Below are positions 35,701 through 42,742 of a DNA stretch of 64,000 nt, one piece after another. The number at the start of each line of letters is the position of its first letter. Position 1 is the stretch's first letter. The DNA comes from CADEED01 sp043747875 (GTDB lineage: Bacteria > Pseudomonadota > Gammaproteobacteria > Steroidobacterales > Steroidobacteraceae), in NCBI GenBank assembly GCA_043747875.1, contig JAYTOI010000003.1:62001-126000 (forward strand), given 5' to 3'. A program made the position numbers and the translations under genes. Under the pieces are notes generated by a model. That model was not told where the DNA came from, ran no database searches, and saw only the letters and a list, made by a program, of their open reading frames with translations.

Positions 35701-38252
35701 AGCTGCAGTCGCTCGGATTGATCGCGATGTAGGGTCGGAATGACTTCGACGCCGATGCCTTGAGCGATGGCATTCTCGGCGATCGAGCCGGACAGCACCG
35801 GGTGCGGACCGATTTCCAGGAAGCTGCGCAGCCCGCTGGCGAGGATGTTTCCCATGGCCTTGGCGAACAGCACTGGCTGGCGCACGTTGCGATACCAGTA
35901 CTCCGCATCCAGCTCGGGGCCGTCGGCGCGTTCGCCCGTGACCGTAGAGAACAATGGAATGCGTGCCGGCTGCAGCTGGAGGCCTGCGAGCTCCGTGAGC
36001 AACGGTGCTCGCAGGGGCTCCATGTAGCTGCTGTGATAGGGGACGTCGACGCGCAACTGCTTCGCGAACACCGCGCGCGATTCCAACGCCGCGCGCAGGC
36101 GTTCGATCGCCGCCGCGGAGCCGGCCACGGTCACCGCGGTCGGCCCGTTGACTGCGGCCAGCGACAAGGTGCCGTCGGTCACGGCCTCGATTTGCGCGAG
36201 CGCGTCCGCGGCATTCAGTCCGACCGCCAGCATGCGTCCCTGGCCAGCCGTCTGGTGCTGCAGGCGGCTGCGATGCAGGACGACGCGGATCGCATCGGCT
36301 TCACTGATGCAACCGGCCGCCAACACGGCTGCGGGTTCGCCGGCGCTGTGGCCGACGATCGCTGCGGGGCGGATTCCCCACGCGGCAAGCCATTCGGTCA
36401 ATGCGACCTGCAGGATGAAATTGGCTGGTTGCGCGACATCGGTGTCCACCATGCGCGAGTGCGCCTGGTCGGACAGCAGCTGTTCGAGAATGGACCAGCC
36501 AGCTTCGGCTTCGAATCCCGCCGCCAGTCGGTCGACAGCGGCGCGGAACACTGGTTCGGTGCGATAGAGCTCCTGTCCCATGCCCCACCATTGCGGGCCC
36601 ATGCCGGAGTAGACGAAGACGACCTGGTTGTCGCTCGTCACGTGCTCCGCACGGCGCACGACATTTCGATGGTCGGTGCCGTTGGCGACGGCGCGCAGCG
36701 CTTCGATCAGATCGCCGCGGGTCGCGCCGATCGCGCAGACACGATGCGCATGCTGCTCACGGCGCATGAAGGCGCTGTGCTGGACGTCATCGAGCAGCGC
36801 ATTCTCCAATGCGCCGCCGGACTCGAGGCTGGCCGCGTAGCGCTGCGCCAGGAGCGGCAATGCTTCTGCGTGTCGTGCCGAAAGCGGCAGCATCCACGCC
36901 TGCGCGGGACTGGATTGCGGCGCAATGGCACAGGCCTGCGGAGGCGATTGCAGAATGGCGTGTGCATTCGTGCCGCCGAAACCGAATGAGTTGACCGACG
37001 CGTAGGCGTGCTCGCCCGCGAGGAGCGGTGTGGGCGTCTGCGGCACCTTGAGATTGAGCGCGGCAAAATCGATCTTGGCGTTCGCGATGCCGAAATGCAG
37101 ATGCGGAGGCGCAATGCCGCGCTCCAGGACGAGCGCCGCCTTGATCAATCCAGCCACGCCCGCGGCCGCTTCGGTGTGACCAATGTTGGTCTTGATCGAG
37201 CCGATCAGGCATGGCCGGTCGGCCGGGCGGCCCCGGCCCACGACACTGCCGATTGCGTTGGCTTCGATCGGATCGCCGACCGGAGTGCCGGTGCCGTGTG
37301 CTTCGACGTAGTGAATCTCAGCGGGCGCCACACCGGCCGCCGAACAGGCCGATTCGATCAGGGCCCGCTGAGCATCGCCGCTCGGTACCGTGAGACCGTC
37401 GCTGTGACCGTCCTGATTGCACGCGGTGGAGCGGATGATTGCGTAGATGTGATCGCCGGCCTGTTGGGCATCGCTGAGCCGTTTCAGCACGACGATTCCG
37501 GCGCCTTCGCCGCGCACATAGCCATCGGCGCGAGAGTCGAACGCCCTCGAGCGCCCGGTGGGAGAGAGCATGCCGGCGCGCGACTCGGCAATCGTATAGC
37601 TAGGACCGAGCAAGGCATTCACGCCGCCCGCGATCGCCAGTTCGGATTCACCCGAGGCGAGGCTTTGGCAGGCCAGGTGCACGGCGACCATGGAAGATGA
37701 GCAGGCGGTATCCAGTGCGATGCTCGGTCCCTGAAAGCCGAATACATAAGAGAGACGGTTCGCCAGCAACGTCATCATCGAGCCGGTGGCGGTATGCGCC
37801 TCGACGGAGCGATATTCCGAGCCGCCGAGCTGCATCAGCATGTAGTCGAGCGTGAAGCCGCCGATGTACACCCCAACTGGGTGGCCGCGCAGTTCAGAGG
37901 GCGGCGCGCCCGCGTCTTCGAGCGCTTCCCAGCACACCTCGAGCAGCATGCGCTGCTGTGGATCCATGACCGCCGCTTCGCGCGGCGAGATGCCGAAGAA
38001 CTCGGCATCGAATCCGGCGATGTCGTCGATGAATCCGCCCCACTTGGAAACGGTTTTCCCCGGCGCTGCGCGCTTTGGGTGGAAGTGCCTGTCGACACAG
38101 AAGCGGTCCGCCGCGACTTCGGTGATGCAATCCTTGCCGGCGATGAGGTTTGCCCACAGCGACTCGGGATCGTTGGCGCTGCCGGGGAATCGGCAGCCGA
38201 TGCCCACGACTGCGATTGATGGATTCACGGTGTCAGTTGGTTTGGAGTACAT
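32715..38252 (-). CDS. Type I polyketide synthase, KS-AT-DH-KR-ACP
   Basis: 1,845 residues in one module. KS: Cys184 (DTACSSS), His319 (EAHGTGT), His359 (NIGHTEAAAG). AT: Ser636 (GHSAGE), with VPYHS at 737-741 where malonyl enzymes usually have HAFHS. DH: His935 (DHCIQGAVVFP) and Asp1102 (HPAVLDLCFQ), both present, so active. KR: TGGLGALG at 1437-1444, Ser1581, Tyr1594 and Asn1598 (GQGNYAAAN). ACP Ser1761 (LGLDS). No ER or methyltransferase, so the beta-carbon should end as a trans double bond. The C-terminal tail is a five-residue repeat and helix, possibly a docking element for the NRPS. Starts 52 bp after luxI. Confidence 0.95.
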   Translation of the reverse strand: MYSKPTDTVNPSIAVVGIGCRFPGSANDPESLWANLIAGKDCITEVAADRFCVDRHFHPKRAAPGKTVSKWGGFIDDIAGFDAEFFGISPREAAVMDPQQRMLLEVCWEALEDAGAPPSELRGHPVGVYIGGFTLDYMLMQLGGSEYRSVEAHTATGSMMTLLANRLSYVFGFQGPSIALDTACSSSMVAVHLACQSLASGESELAIAGGVNALLGPSYTIAESRAGMLSPTGRSRAFDSRADGYVRGEGAGIVVLKRLSDAQQAGDHIYAIIRSTACNQDGHSDGLTVPSGDAQRALIESACSAAGVAPAEIHYVEAHGTGTPVGDPIEANAIGSVVGRGRPADRPCLIGSIKTNIGHTEAAAGVAGLIKAALVLERGIAPPHLHFGIANAKIDFAALNLKVPQTPTPLLAGEHAYASVNSFGFGGTNAHAILQSPPQACAIAPQSSPAQAWMLPLSARHAEALPLLAQRYAASLESGGALENALLDDVQHSAFMRREQHAHRVCAIGATRGDLIEALRAVANGTDHRNVVRRAEHVTSDNQVVFVYSGMGPQWWGMGQELYRTEPVFRAAVDRLAAGFEAEAGWSILEQLLSDQAHSRMVDTDVAQPANFILQVALTEWLAAWGIRPAAIVGHSAGEPAAVLAAGCISEADAIRVVLHRSRLQHQTAGQGRMLAVGLNAADALAQIEAVTDGTLSLAAVNGPTAVTVAGSAAAIERLRAALESRAVFAKQLRVDVPYHSSYMEPLRAPLLTELAGLQLQPARIPLFSTVTGERADGPELDAEYWYRNVRQPVLFAKAMGNILASGLRSFLEIGPHPVLSGSIAENAIAQGIGVEVIPTLHRDQSERLQLGKTVAQFVCNGAVLDCRRMLPAGGHVRLPNNPWLHEHHWAETPASRAIRTGAMLHPIVARRIDTIVPTWEADVDCTRADFLQDHCIQGAVVFPGAGYVEMAAFAAKHLFGSLDVVSFSDVVFERALYLSSDTPRTLRIAVDPDTYRFNIASRIYGTQGAEWQTHATGRFFTTAPGREEPGSLPQIAARCAEEISVERCYRHFEKLGLEYGPTFRGIVELRQGAAESFARVQIPAQLQAGYEDYSIHPAVLDLCFQTLAAALPFEAEDSTAAPKVYMPVGVKSGRILGRIPPNPRIHARITARDEHSMRGDIKMYDELGTLLLEIAGCAARVLGGAAAPFTVVPQRLYAPRWVPAPQIVRDAGRQPGYWLIFGGQPDFAYSVAQAFTAAGHRPLRVEAQSAAEIPPGVESVDACSTASWSQLLQGIPSDRPLLGCVNLDLCREFSPEPSPEDITRALTAGCVTTLNITKALAALATVEKPRLWIASRGAQAVSADELCNPFAAPVWGMARVIGHGEHVDLWGGIVDLQNLSADDADHLVAECLGGDAEDQLAWRNGERFMLRLAECDIAEELPVPPALRGNASYLITGGLGALGLEIARWMVVRGARHLILAGREGLPPREEWSALAASHPAQARIAAVCELELLGANVRVERMDVSDRASVESLLARIRSSRRPPLRGVVHSAGVAHPKLLSQIDNAEFLSVMPAKVFGAWNLHQALREAPLDFFVLFSSVASTIISMGQGNYAAANAFLDALALRRRAEGLTALSVNWGPWGDVGMATQLDLLTHFQHRGFFPMTSAQGCEALGRMMGGRLSQAIVLGAHWTTIGDTSPLGIAAPMLEQLIAAERERDRNAPTEAATGNVLEAFAECADPDARVELLIGHVRNLACKVLRIEPAKLRDDDPLNNLGLDSMMAIELKNRIEQSLKTAIAIVDLLRGASVKTIAASVGEELHGRMLAKNDSEVAALAAEISQLDLAQLDLTQLNSAQLDELLQDA
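32752..32796 (-). repeat. 15-bp tandem repeat, three units, at the PKS 3' end
   Basis: Units TTCAGTTGGGTCAAG, TCCAGTTGGGCCAAA and TCCAGTTGAGAAATC (given on the + strand) lie at 32752, 32767 and 32782. On the coding strand they give the pentapeptides QLDLA, QLDLT and QLNSA in the PKS tail just before the final QLDEL helix. The first two differ at four positions, the third has decayed further, so this is a small in-frame expansion. Confidence 0.75.
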
Positions 38253-38304
38253 GGTTGGCAGGATCCCGTTGAAATTTGTGATTCGAAATTGCGCCGACGC
38301 TCGC

Positions 38305-38904
38305 TCAGGCGGCGGCGTTCTGGCGATCGATGTCCGCGAAGCGCGCGTTCTCGCAATCGATCCAACACGCGAAGATGGGATGACCGTTGATCAGCGTCGG
38401 GGGTCCGGCGCGGCGCATCACGATGCCGGCTCGCTGCAGCAGACGTTCGATGCCGATCGGCGAGACCGTGATCAGGCGCCGCGCTCCGTGCGTGGCGGCA
38501 TACGCCATGCAAGCGCGCAACAGTTCGATGGCGACCGACTGCTCGCATTTCCTGGCGACCGTCGGCGCGGCCGAGAGGGTGAAATCCACGGAGGCGAATC
38601 TCGACAGCTCCCAGATCTCGGGCGAGCTCGGCACGGGCTGGCCGTGGAGAACGTACGGAAAGACTTCGCTCAATAAATAGGGCTGGGTGGTCGGGAGCAA
38701 TCTCGCGCTGGCGATGATGGCGTCGTTGGAGTTACGGCCGATCACGTAGCGGGCCTGCGGGCCGTCGAACTGATCGAGCTCCTGGCCGTCGGTGCACTTG
38801 AGCTCCCAACCTAACTTCTCGACGAAAACCTTGTGTCGGTAGCGAGAGAGATCCGTCATCACACCCGAAGAAAGGTCGCGTGAGTTCCCGGTCAAGATTT
38901 CCAT
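38305..38904 (-). CDS. luxI: LuxI-family acyl-homoserine-lactone synthase
   Basis: 199 residues with all invariant LuxI residues: Arg23, Phe27, Trp33, Asp44, Asp47, Arg68, Phe82, Glu99 and Arg102, in RYRHKVFVEKLGW, ELDQFDG, ARLLPTTQPYLLSEVFP and WELSRF. It makes an acyl-homoserine lactone from S-adenosylmethionine and acyl-ACP or acyl-CoA. A GGGAG ribosome site precedes the ATG at 38904 and a lux box lies 65-84 bp upstream, so it is probably autoinduced. It is the first gene of the PKS-NRPS string, only 52 bp from the PKS, which ties signal production to biosynthesis. The acyl chain cannot be predicted. Confidence 0.95.
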   Translation of the reverse strand: MEILTGNSRDLSSGVMTDLSRYRHKVFVEKLGWELKCTDGQELDQFDGPQARYVIGRNSNDAIIASARLLPTTQPYLLSEVFPYVLHGQPVPSSPEIWELSRFASVDFTLSAAPTVARKCEQSVAIELLRACMAYAATHGARRLITVSPIGIERLLQRAGIVMRRAGPPTLINGHPIFACWIDCENARFADIDRQNAAA

Positions 38905-38941
38905 TTTTCTTCACTCCCGTTTGTGCCTCGTTCGGGGGGTG

Positions 38942-38988
38942 AAGATAGGAGCGTCCAGAAAACTTCGTAACTAGCAAGTCTCGGAGGT
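38942..38988 (-). promoter_or_regulatory. lux-box promoter of the luxI-PKS-NRPS operon
   Basis: AACTAGCAAGTCTCGGAGGT (38969-38988, + strand) fits the CT-N12-AG pattern of LuxR/LasR binding sites (CTAGCAAGTCTCGGAG). On the minus strand it abuts a -35-like TTACGA (38965-38970) and, 17 bp on, a -10-like TATCTT (38942-38947). That is the standard position for a LuxR-activated promoter. A nearly identical element lies upstream of the DUF4902 gene. Confidence 0.72.
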
Positions 38989-39190
38989 CGGCCCTAATAA
39001 ATTTCGTAGTGGTGAAAAAGTTTTTTCTGTGCAGCGCCGTTCTGACGCGGGATCGGGACACGCACCGCCGGTATTCTGGCGGCGCAAGTGCGCGCGGCCT
39101 GTTGGCCGGGCTTCGAGGATGAAGGTGTTGGAAGCGAGCGCGAATCGATCGATGCTTCTACGTGAGCATCTCCGACTTCGGGCGGTGCGA

Positions 39191-39616
39191 TCAGTCGCGC
39201 GATGCGAGCGTGAGCAGTTCCGCTAACCAGGCATACCGGGATGCGATGGCCGCCTGCGTGCCTTCTTGCCACGACAAGGCGTCGACGACGCCGGCGAGTG
39301 CGACCTGAGATCGACGCCACTCGACTTCACGCAGCCGTTCGTCGAGCAGTCGGATGTTGCTGCGCGGCGGAGAAGATCTCACGAACCACGGCGCGCCGCG
39401 CAGGGGATCCAGGTGCCAATCCCATCCGAGCGAGATGGCCGGTTCGGAGGCGCTGACCCATTCGGTGTAGCCGGAGATGGTAGTTTGCTTGCCGTCGCGC
39501 TTGATATCGACGCGCTCTTCCTCGTCCAGGCCGGAAACGAGATGCACCAGCGGTATGGACAGCAGCGTATCCAGTCGCAGACTCACGCAACCTTCGTCTA
39601 GGTTTGTCTTGGCCAT
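39191..39616 (-). CDS. DUF4902 protein (RsaM-like quorum-sensing modulator)
   Basis: 141 residues from the ATG at 39616. Conserved blocks SIPLVHLVSGLDEEE, SGYTEWVS, ISLGWDWHLD and PRSNIRLLD match the DUF4902 family as I know it, the group that includes RsaM/TofM proteins encoded beside luxI and luxR genes in Burkholderia and Pseudomonas. RsaM-type proteins dampen AHL production by an incompletely understood mechanism. Here the gene lies between luxR and luxI in the same direction and has its own lux box, so it is probably a quorum-induced brake. The open frame extends upstream, but those residues are unlike the family. Confidence 0.78.
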   Translation of the reverse strand: MAKTNLDEGCVSLRLDTLLSIPLVHLVSGLDEEERVDIKRDGKQTTISGYTEWVSASEPAISLGWDWHLDPLRGAPWFVRSSPPRSNIRLLDERLREVEWRRSQVALAGVVDALSWQEGTQAAIASRYAWLAELLTLASRD

Positions 39617-39700
39617 TACGGGCCAGCCCTTACTGGAAGGCGGGGTGTGGTCGAGGGGTCCATGACGTATCGCTCCGCATTTCGTCTCAAGAACGTAACG

Positions 39701-39753
39701 AGGATAGGATACGTTCGCGGGAACGCGTTGCATAACTAGCAACTCTGGGAGGT
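39701..39753 (-). promoter_or_regulatory. lux-box promoter of the DUF4902 gene
   Basis: AACTAGCAACTCTGGGAGGT (39734-39753) differs from the box before luxI at only three of 20 positions and again fits CT-N12-AG. On the minus strand a -35-like TTATGC overlaps its edge (39730-39735) and TATCCT sits 18 bp beyond (39706-39711; an overlapping copy lies at 39701-39706). This would give a leader of roughly 80 bases before the start at 39616. Confidence 0.65.
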
Positions 39754-39848
39754 AGCGGCAGACCGATGCTTTGCCCGCCATGAAGAGGTCGCCGGGCGCC
39801 TCTTGTCGATGTGGGCTCAATATGACAGGCCGGCACCAGGCCGGATAC

Positions 39849-40562
39849 TCACAGCAGCATGCCCAGGACGGCGGCCTGCACCACCGCGGCGGTCTTGTTC
39901 GTCACGCCCAGCTTGCAGATGGCGTTCTTGACGTGAAAATTGACCGTATGGTCGGAAATCGAAAGGATTGCCGATATTTCCGACGATGTTTTGCCGTCGG
40001 CGGTCCACTTCAGGACCTCAATTTCGCGATCTGTCAGGCATTTGCGCGTCCCCATGCCCAACTTCCCATCGAGCGCGCGCGACATCGCCGTATGAGAAAC
40101 CTGGGCCAGCCAGCGCAGCCGGGTTTCGATGACCTGCAGTTCCGGCTCGCGCAGGAGCTCCTGGGGACGCGCCACCGTGAGCATGCCGGCCACTCCGCTC
40201 GCGTTGACGGTGGATTGAGCCCAACCGACCCGCAAACCGAACGACTGTGCCTCGTTCCAAAGGTCGGGCGCTTCGGCAAACAGCTTGTCCGACCAAACGA
40301 CCGGCACGCGGGACCGCCGGCCATGCTGAACGGATGGATCGATGGCGATGTACTTCATCTGCTCATAACGCGACCGCCATTCGGCCGGGTAGTTATTGAG
40401 CAGGATCATCTTCGGATTGGCGATCGGTAACGGCGCTCGCAAGCCATAGGCGCAAAAATCGAAGCCAAGGGCGCGCGCCGCTTCTTGTACTTTGTTGAAG
40501 ACTTCCTGGGGGGTGACTTCACCGTCGAAGTCGGAGACGAGGTCTTCTTGCCAAGGGTTCAT
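39849..40562 (-). CDS. luxR: LuxR-family quorum-sensing transcriptional regulator
   Basis: 237 residues from the ATG at 40562. The N-terminal autoinducer domain (about 20-165) has the expected ligand-pocket residues: Trp and Tyr in PAEWRSRYEQMKY, Asp-Pro in AIDPSV, Trp in VVWSD, Gly in SGVAGML. The C-terminal GerE-type helix-turn-helix is LTDREIEVLKWTADGKTSSEI with DHTVNFHVKNAICKLG. It should bind the AHL made by the adjacent LuxI and activate the two lux boxes downstream. It is divergent from the PPTase gene across a 308-bp gap. Confidence 0.94.
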   Translation of the reverse strand: MNPWQEDLVSDFDGEVTPQEVFNKVQEAARALGFDFCAYGLRAPLPIANPKMILLNNYPAEWRSRYEQMKYIAIDPSVQHGRRSRVPVVWSDKLFAEAPDLWNEAQSFGLRVGWAQSTVNASGVAGMLTVARPQELLREPELQVIETRLRWLAQVSHTAMSRALDGKLGMGTRKCLTDREIEVLKWTADGKTSSEISAILSISDHTVNFHVKNAICKLGVTNKTAAVVQAAVLGMLL

Positions 40563-40870
40563 CCCTGATCTCCATATCCGCTGATCAATCGTCCCACGGC
40601 ACAAGACCCCAGCGCGTTTGCCGCCGAATCGACCCCCTCAGTAGATAGTACATCAGCGCGTTTCCTGCGAATGCGTATTTGCCGAGGTGCCGCAACGGCT
40701 TTCACCTAGGTGCCCCGAGCGACATGTCGCATGTCCGGCACACCAGCCGTAGGACAACGAGTTCCTGCGGGTGCTTCTTCAATTCGGGAACGTTTCGGGC
40801 TGGCCGCTCCGAAGGCTGTCGCGCAATACTGACGCCTCGAGACATCGCGAGATCAAATCCGTTTTCCCCC
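40563..40870. other. 308-bp divergent intergenic region luxR / PPTase
   Basis: No gene is seen. It contains a perfect 10-bp palindrome CACCTAGGTG (40703-40712) with a further AGGTG upstream (40685-40689) that could pair with its CACCT. No good CT-N12-AG lux box was found, so direct quorum control of the PPTase is not supported by sequence. Confidence 0.5.
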
Positions 40871-41554
40871 ATGGATCGTTGCATGACATTGCCGCTTGCC
40901 TCACTGCTGCCGGAAGGCATCGCCGTAGTCCAGGCACGAGACTCGGCACCGCTCGATACGCTGCTGGTCGAGGAGCGGGCGATGGTCGCCGCCGCCGTTC
41001 CCAAGCGAATGCTCGAGTTTGCGACCGGCCGATGGTGCGCGCGCGAGGCACTGAGGGAGCAGGGGATCGAGGGATTTCCGGTGTTGGCAGATGCCAATCG
41101 CGCGCCGCTGTGGCCGCGCGGCTTCGTCGGCAGCATCACTCACACCGACGGGTTCTGTGCCGCGGCGATTGGCCGTCGCGATGCATTTGCCGGCATCGGG
41201 ATAGACGCCGAGATGAACGGGCGAGTGGGCAGGGAGTTGTGGTCTAACTTGTTCACGAGCGATGAGGTCGACCGGCTCGAGCGCATGTCCGAGCCGCAGC
41301 GGGCGAGCACGGCGACCGTGCTGTTCAGCGCCAAGGAGTCCTTTTACAAGGCGCAGTATTCATTCACCAACGCGTGGCTGGACTTCACCGCCGCGGCCGT
41401 GAGCATCGAAGGTGACAGATGGCACCTGCAGCTGGTGAACCCACACAGTGCGTTCGCGCGGCTGCGGCAGCCGATCAGTGGGAGATTCGTCATCGGCGAT
41501 CGGCACGTCGTCACAGCGATTGCCATCGAAGCGTTCGGGCGGGGTGCGAATTGA
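40871..41554 (+). CDS. 4'-phosphopantetheinyl transferase, EntD type
   Basis: About 227 residues from the ATG at 40871; a second ATG at 40883 is equally likely. Family blocks are clear: RMLEFATGRWCAREAL, FVGSITHTDGFCAAAI, the Mg-binding GIDAE, and FSAKESFYKAQYS. The enzyme transfers phosphopantetheine from CoA to the Ser of carrier domains. With one ACP and two PCP domains encoded 3-14 kb away and no other such gene in the window, this is the probable activator of the PKS and NRPS. It is divergent from luxR and convergent with the next gene. Confidence 0.92.
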   Translation: MDRCMTLPLASLLPEGIAVVQARDSAPLDTLLVEERAMVAAAVPKRMLEFATGRWCAREALREQGIEGFPVLADANRAPLWPRGFVGSITHTDGFCAAAIGRRDAFAGIGIDAEMNGRVGRELWSNLFTSDEVDRLERMSEPQRASTATVLFSAKESFYKAQYSFTNAWLDFTAAAVSIEGDRWHLQLVNPHSAFARLRQPISGRFVIGDRHVVTAIAIEAFGRGAN

Positions 41555-41602
41555 GGCGACCGACAGTCGGACGCATCCAGCGAATCGCAGGCAGCTCGAG
41601 TC

Positions 41603-42082
41603 TCACTTCGACTCCAAACTCACCATGTACTCCTGCGCTGCATGTTCGGCGGCGGCGATCTGTGCCGGCGAGGCGGTTTTGATCGCACAACTTTCGCGGT
41701 CGCGAGTAGTTTGTGTGGGCAGGTAGGGTACCCGCCATTTCGGGTCGTCGTAGTCGTCGAACCAGAACGCCCAGTTCCAGGGCCTCTTCTTCGGCTTGGT
41801 GCGAACCAGGCTGGCATCGGGCTGGTTGCAGTGAATCTTGTACAGCTCGTGCGCCAGGACGATGTGTTCGAAATGTCTGCCCCGGATCAAGTCTTCCTCC
41901 GCCGTCCAGCGGCCGGTGGAGCTCGCAAATACCAGATCCGTGCCGGCGTTGCGATAAGAGAATGCGACTCCGTTCTTGCGATGGACTATGAACAGGCCGG
42001 CCGTGACATAGGCGAAGATCAGCACTGGCAATACGACTAGTGTGATCGCGAGTCGCTTTCGCAGGCGTTGGGAGACTAACAA
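41603..42082 (-). CDS. Membrane-anchored protein of unknown function
   Basis: About 159 residues. I prefer the TTG start at 42082 because a GAGGAAGGA ribosome-binding stretch lies just upstream; an earlier TTG (42106) is possible. There is one N-terminal membrane helix (LAITLVVLPVLIFAYVTAGLFIV) after a basic stretch, then a soluble domain with NAGTDLVFAS, a WNWAFWFDDYDDPKW acidic-aromatic segment and a C-terminal helix. No family recognised. It converges on the PPTase gene with a 48-bp gap, so it is probably unrelated to the biosynthetic cluster. Confidence 0.6.
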   Translation of the reverse strand: MLVSQRLRKRLAITLVVLPVLIFAYVTAGLFIVHRKNGVAFSYRNAGTDLVFASSTGRWTAEEDLIRGRHFEHIVLAHELYKIHCNQPDASLVRTKPKKRPWNWAFWFDDYDDPKWRVPYLPTQTTRDRESCAIKTASPAQIAAAEHAAQEYMVSLESK

Positions 42083-42205
42083 GACTGTCCTTCCTCGGTA
42101 GCGCAAAAGTGTGCGGAACGATCTGGGGGAAGCTACCCGAGCGCGCGACTTCCTGCCATCGACCGAACCGGTATTCTGGCGAACTGGTGTTCTGACCAGC
42201 AGAGC

Positions 42206-42604
42206 TCAGTCTCGAATGAACCTCACCGAACGAATCAATTCGTCTTTCACTTCGTAAATCGATATGTAGTGCCGTTCCTTGCCTTTATAGGTCACCGTCT
42301 CTTCGCTGACGACATGACTGCCGGCCGCGATCTGGTGCGATAGGGTCACGGCTGAGGAGTCCTTCAACGTGTCCACGAGCACTTCGCGCAGGTGCGCTTT
42401 GCCCTTGCCAAGCAGGCGGTCGGGATACGTATACACTGCAATTTCTTCGTCGTAGAGCGCCAGCATCGCCTCGACCTGCCGCTCGTTGTAGTGCCGCATC
42501 CTGAGGTTCACCAATTCCAGTGGCGTCAGTTTCGGTGGCATCGCGGGAACGGCTTGCGTCGCCGAAGAGGTGGCAAGAACGAGCAACAGTATCGTTTTCA
42601 GCAT
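42206..42604 (-). CDS. Exported SnoaL/NTF2-like protein
   Basis: 132 residues from the ATG at 42604 with a signal peptide (LLLVLATSSATQAVPA). The mature part has the cone-shaped NTF2-like pattern: LVNLRMRHYNERQVEAMLALYDEEIAVYTYP, then HLREVLVDTL, and paired strands ending in YISIYEVKDELIRSVRFI. The fold serves as an isomerase, hydrolase or ligand-binding scaffold; no specific catalytic residues can be named. It is divergent from the NarX-type kinase gene. Confidence 0.7.
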   Translation of the reverse strand: MLKTILLLVLATSSATQAVPAMPPKLTPLELVNLRMRHYNERQVEAMLALYDEEIAVYTYPDRLLGKGKAHLREVLVDTLKDSSAVTLSHQIAAGSHVVSEETVTYKGKERHYISIYEVKDELIRSVRFIRD

Positions 42605-42742
42605 CGGCGCACCTGTCGGATATTCGGGGGACGCCATCCTCGTTCATCGCATCGATCGTTGCATGTGCCGACTGGCTTGCCCGCACCCAGGCCATGAGGC
42701 ACATGAGGGCCGCGCAGGCCGAGGCTATGTTACAAGTCCGCC

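Noticed and set aside
40605..40870. A possible third lux box before the PPTase gene
   Set aside because: No CT-N12-AG site resembling the two strong boxes could be found; CACCTAGGTG is a palindrome of a different kind.
39067..42180. The 14-base string CCGGTATTCTGGCG occurs near 39068 and again near 42167
   Set aside because: A shared 14-mer is expected by chance several times in 64 kb of double-stranded sequence, and neither copy has matching flanks.
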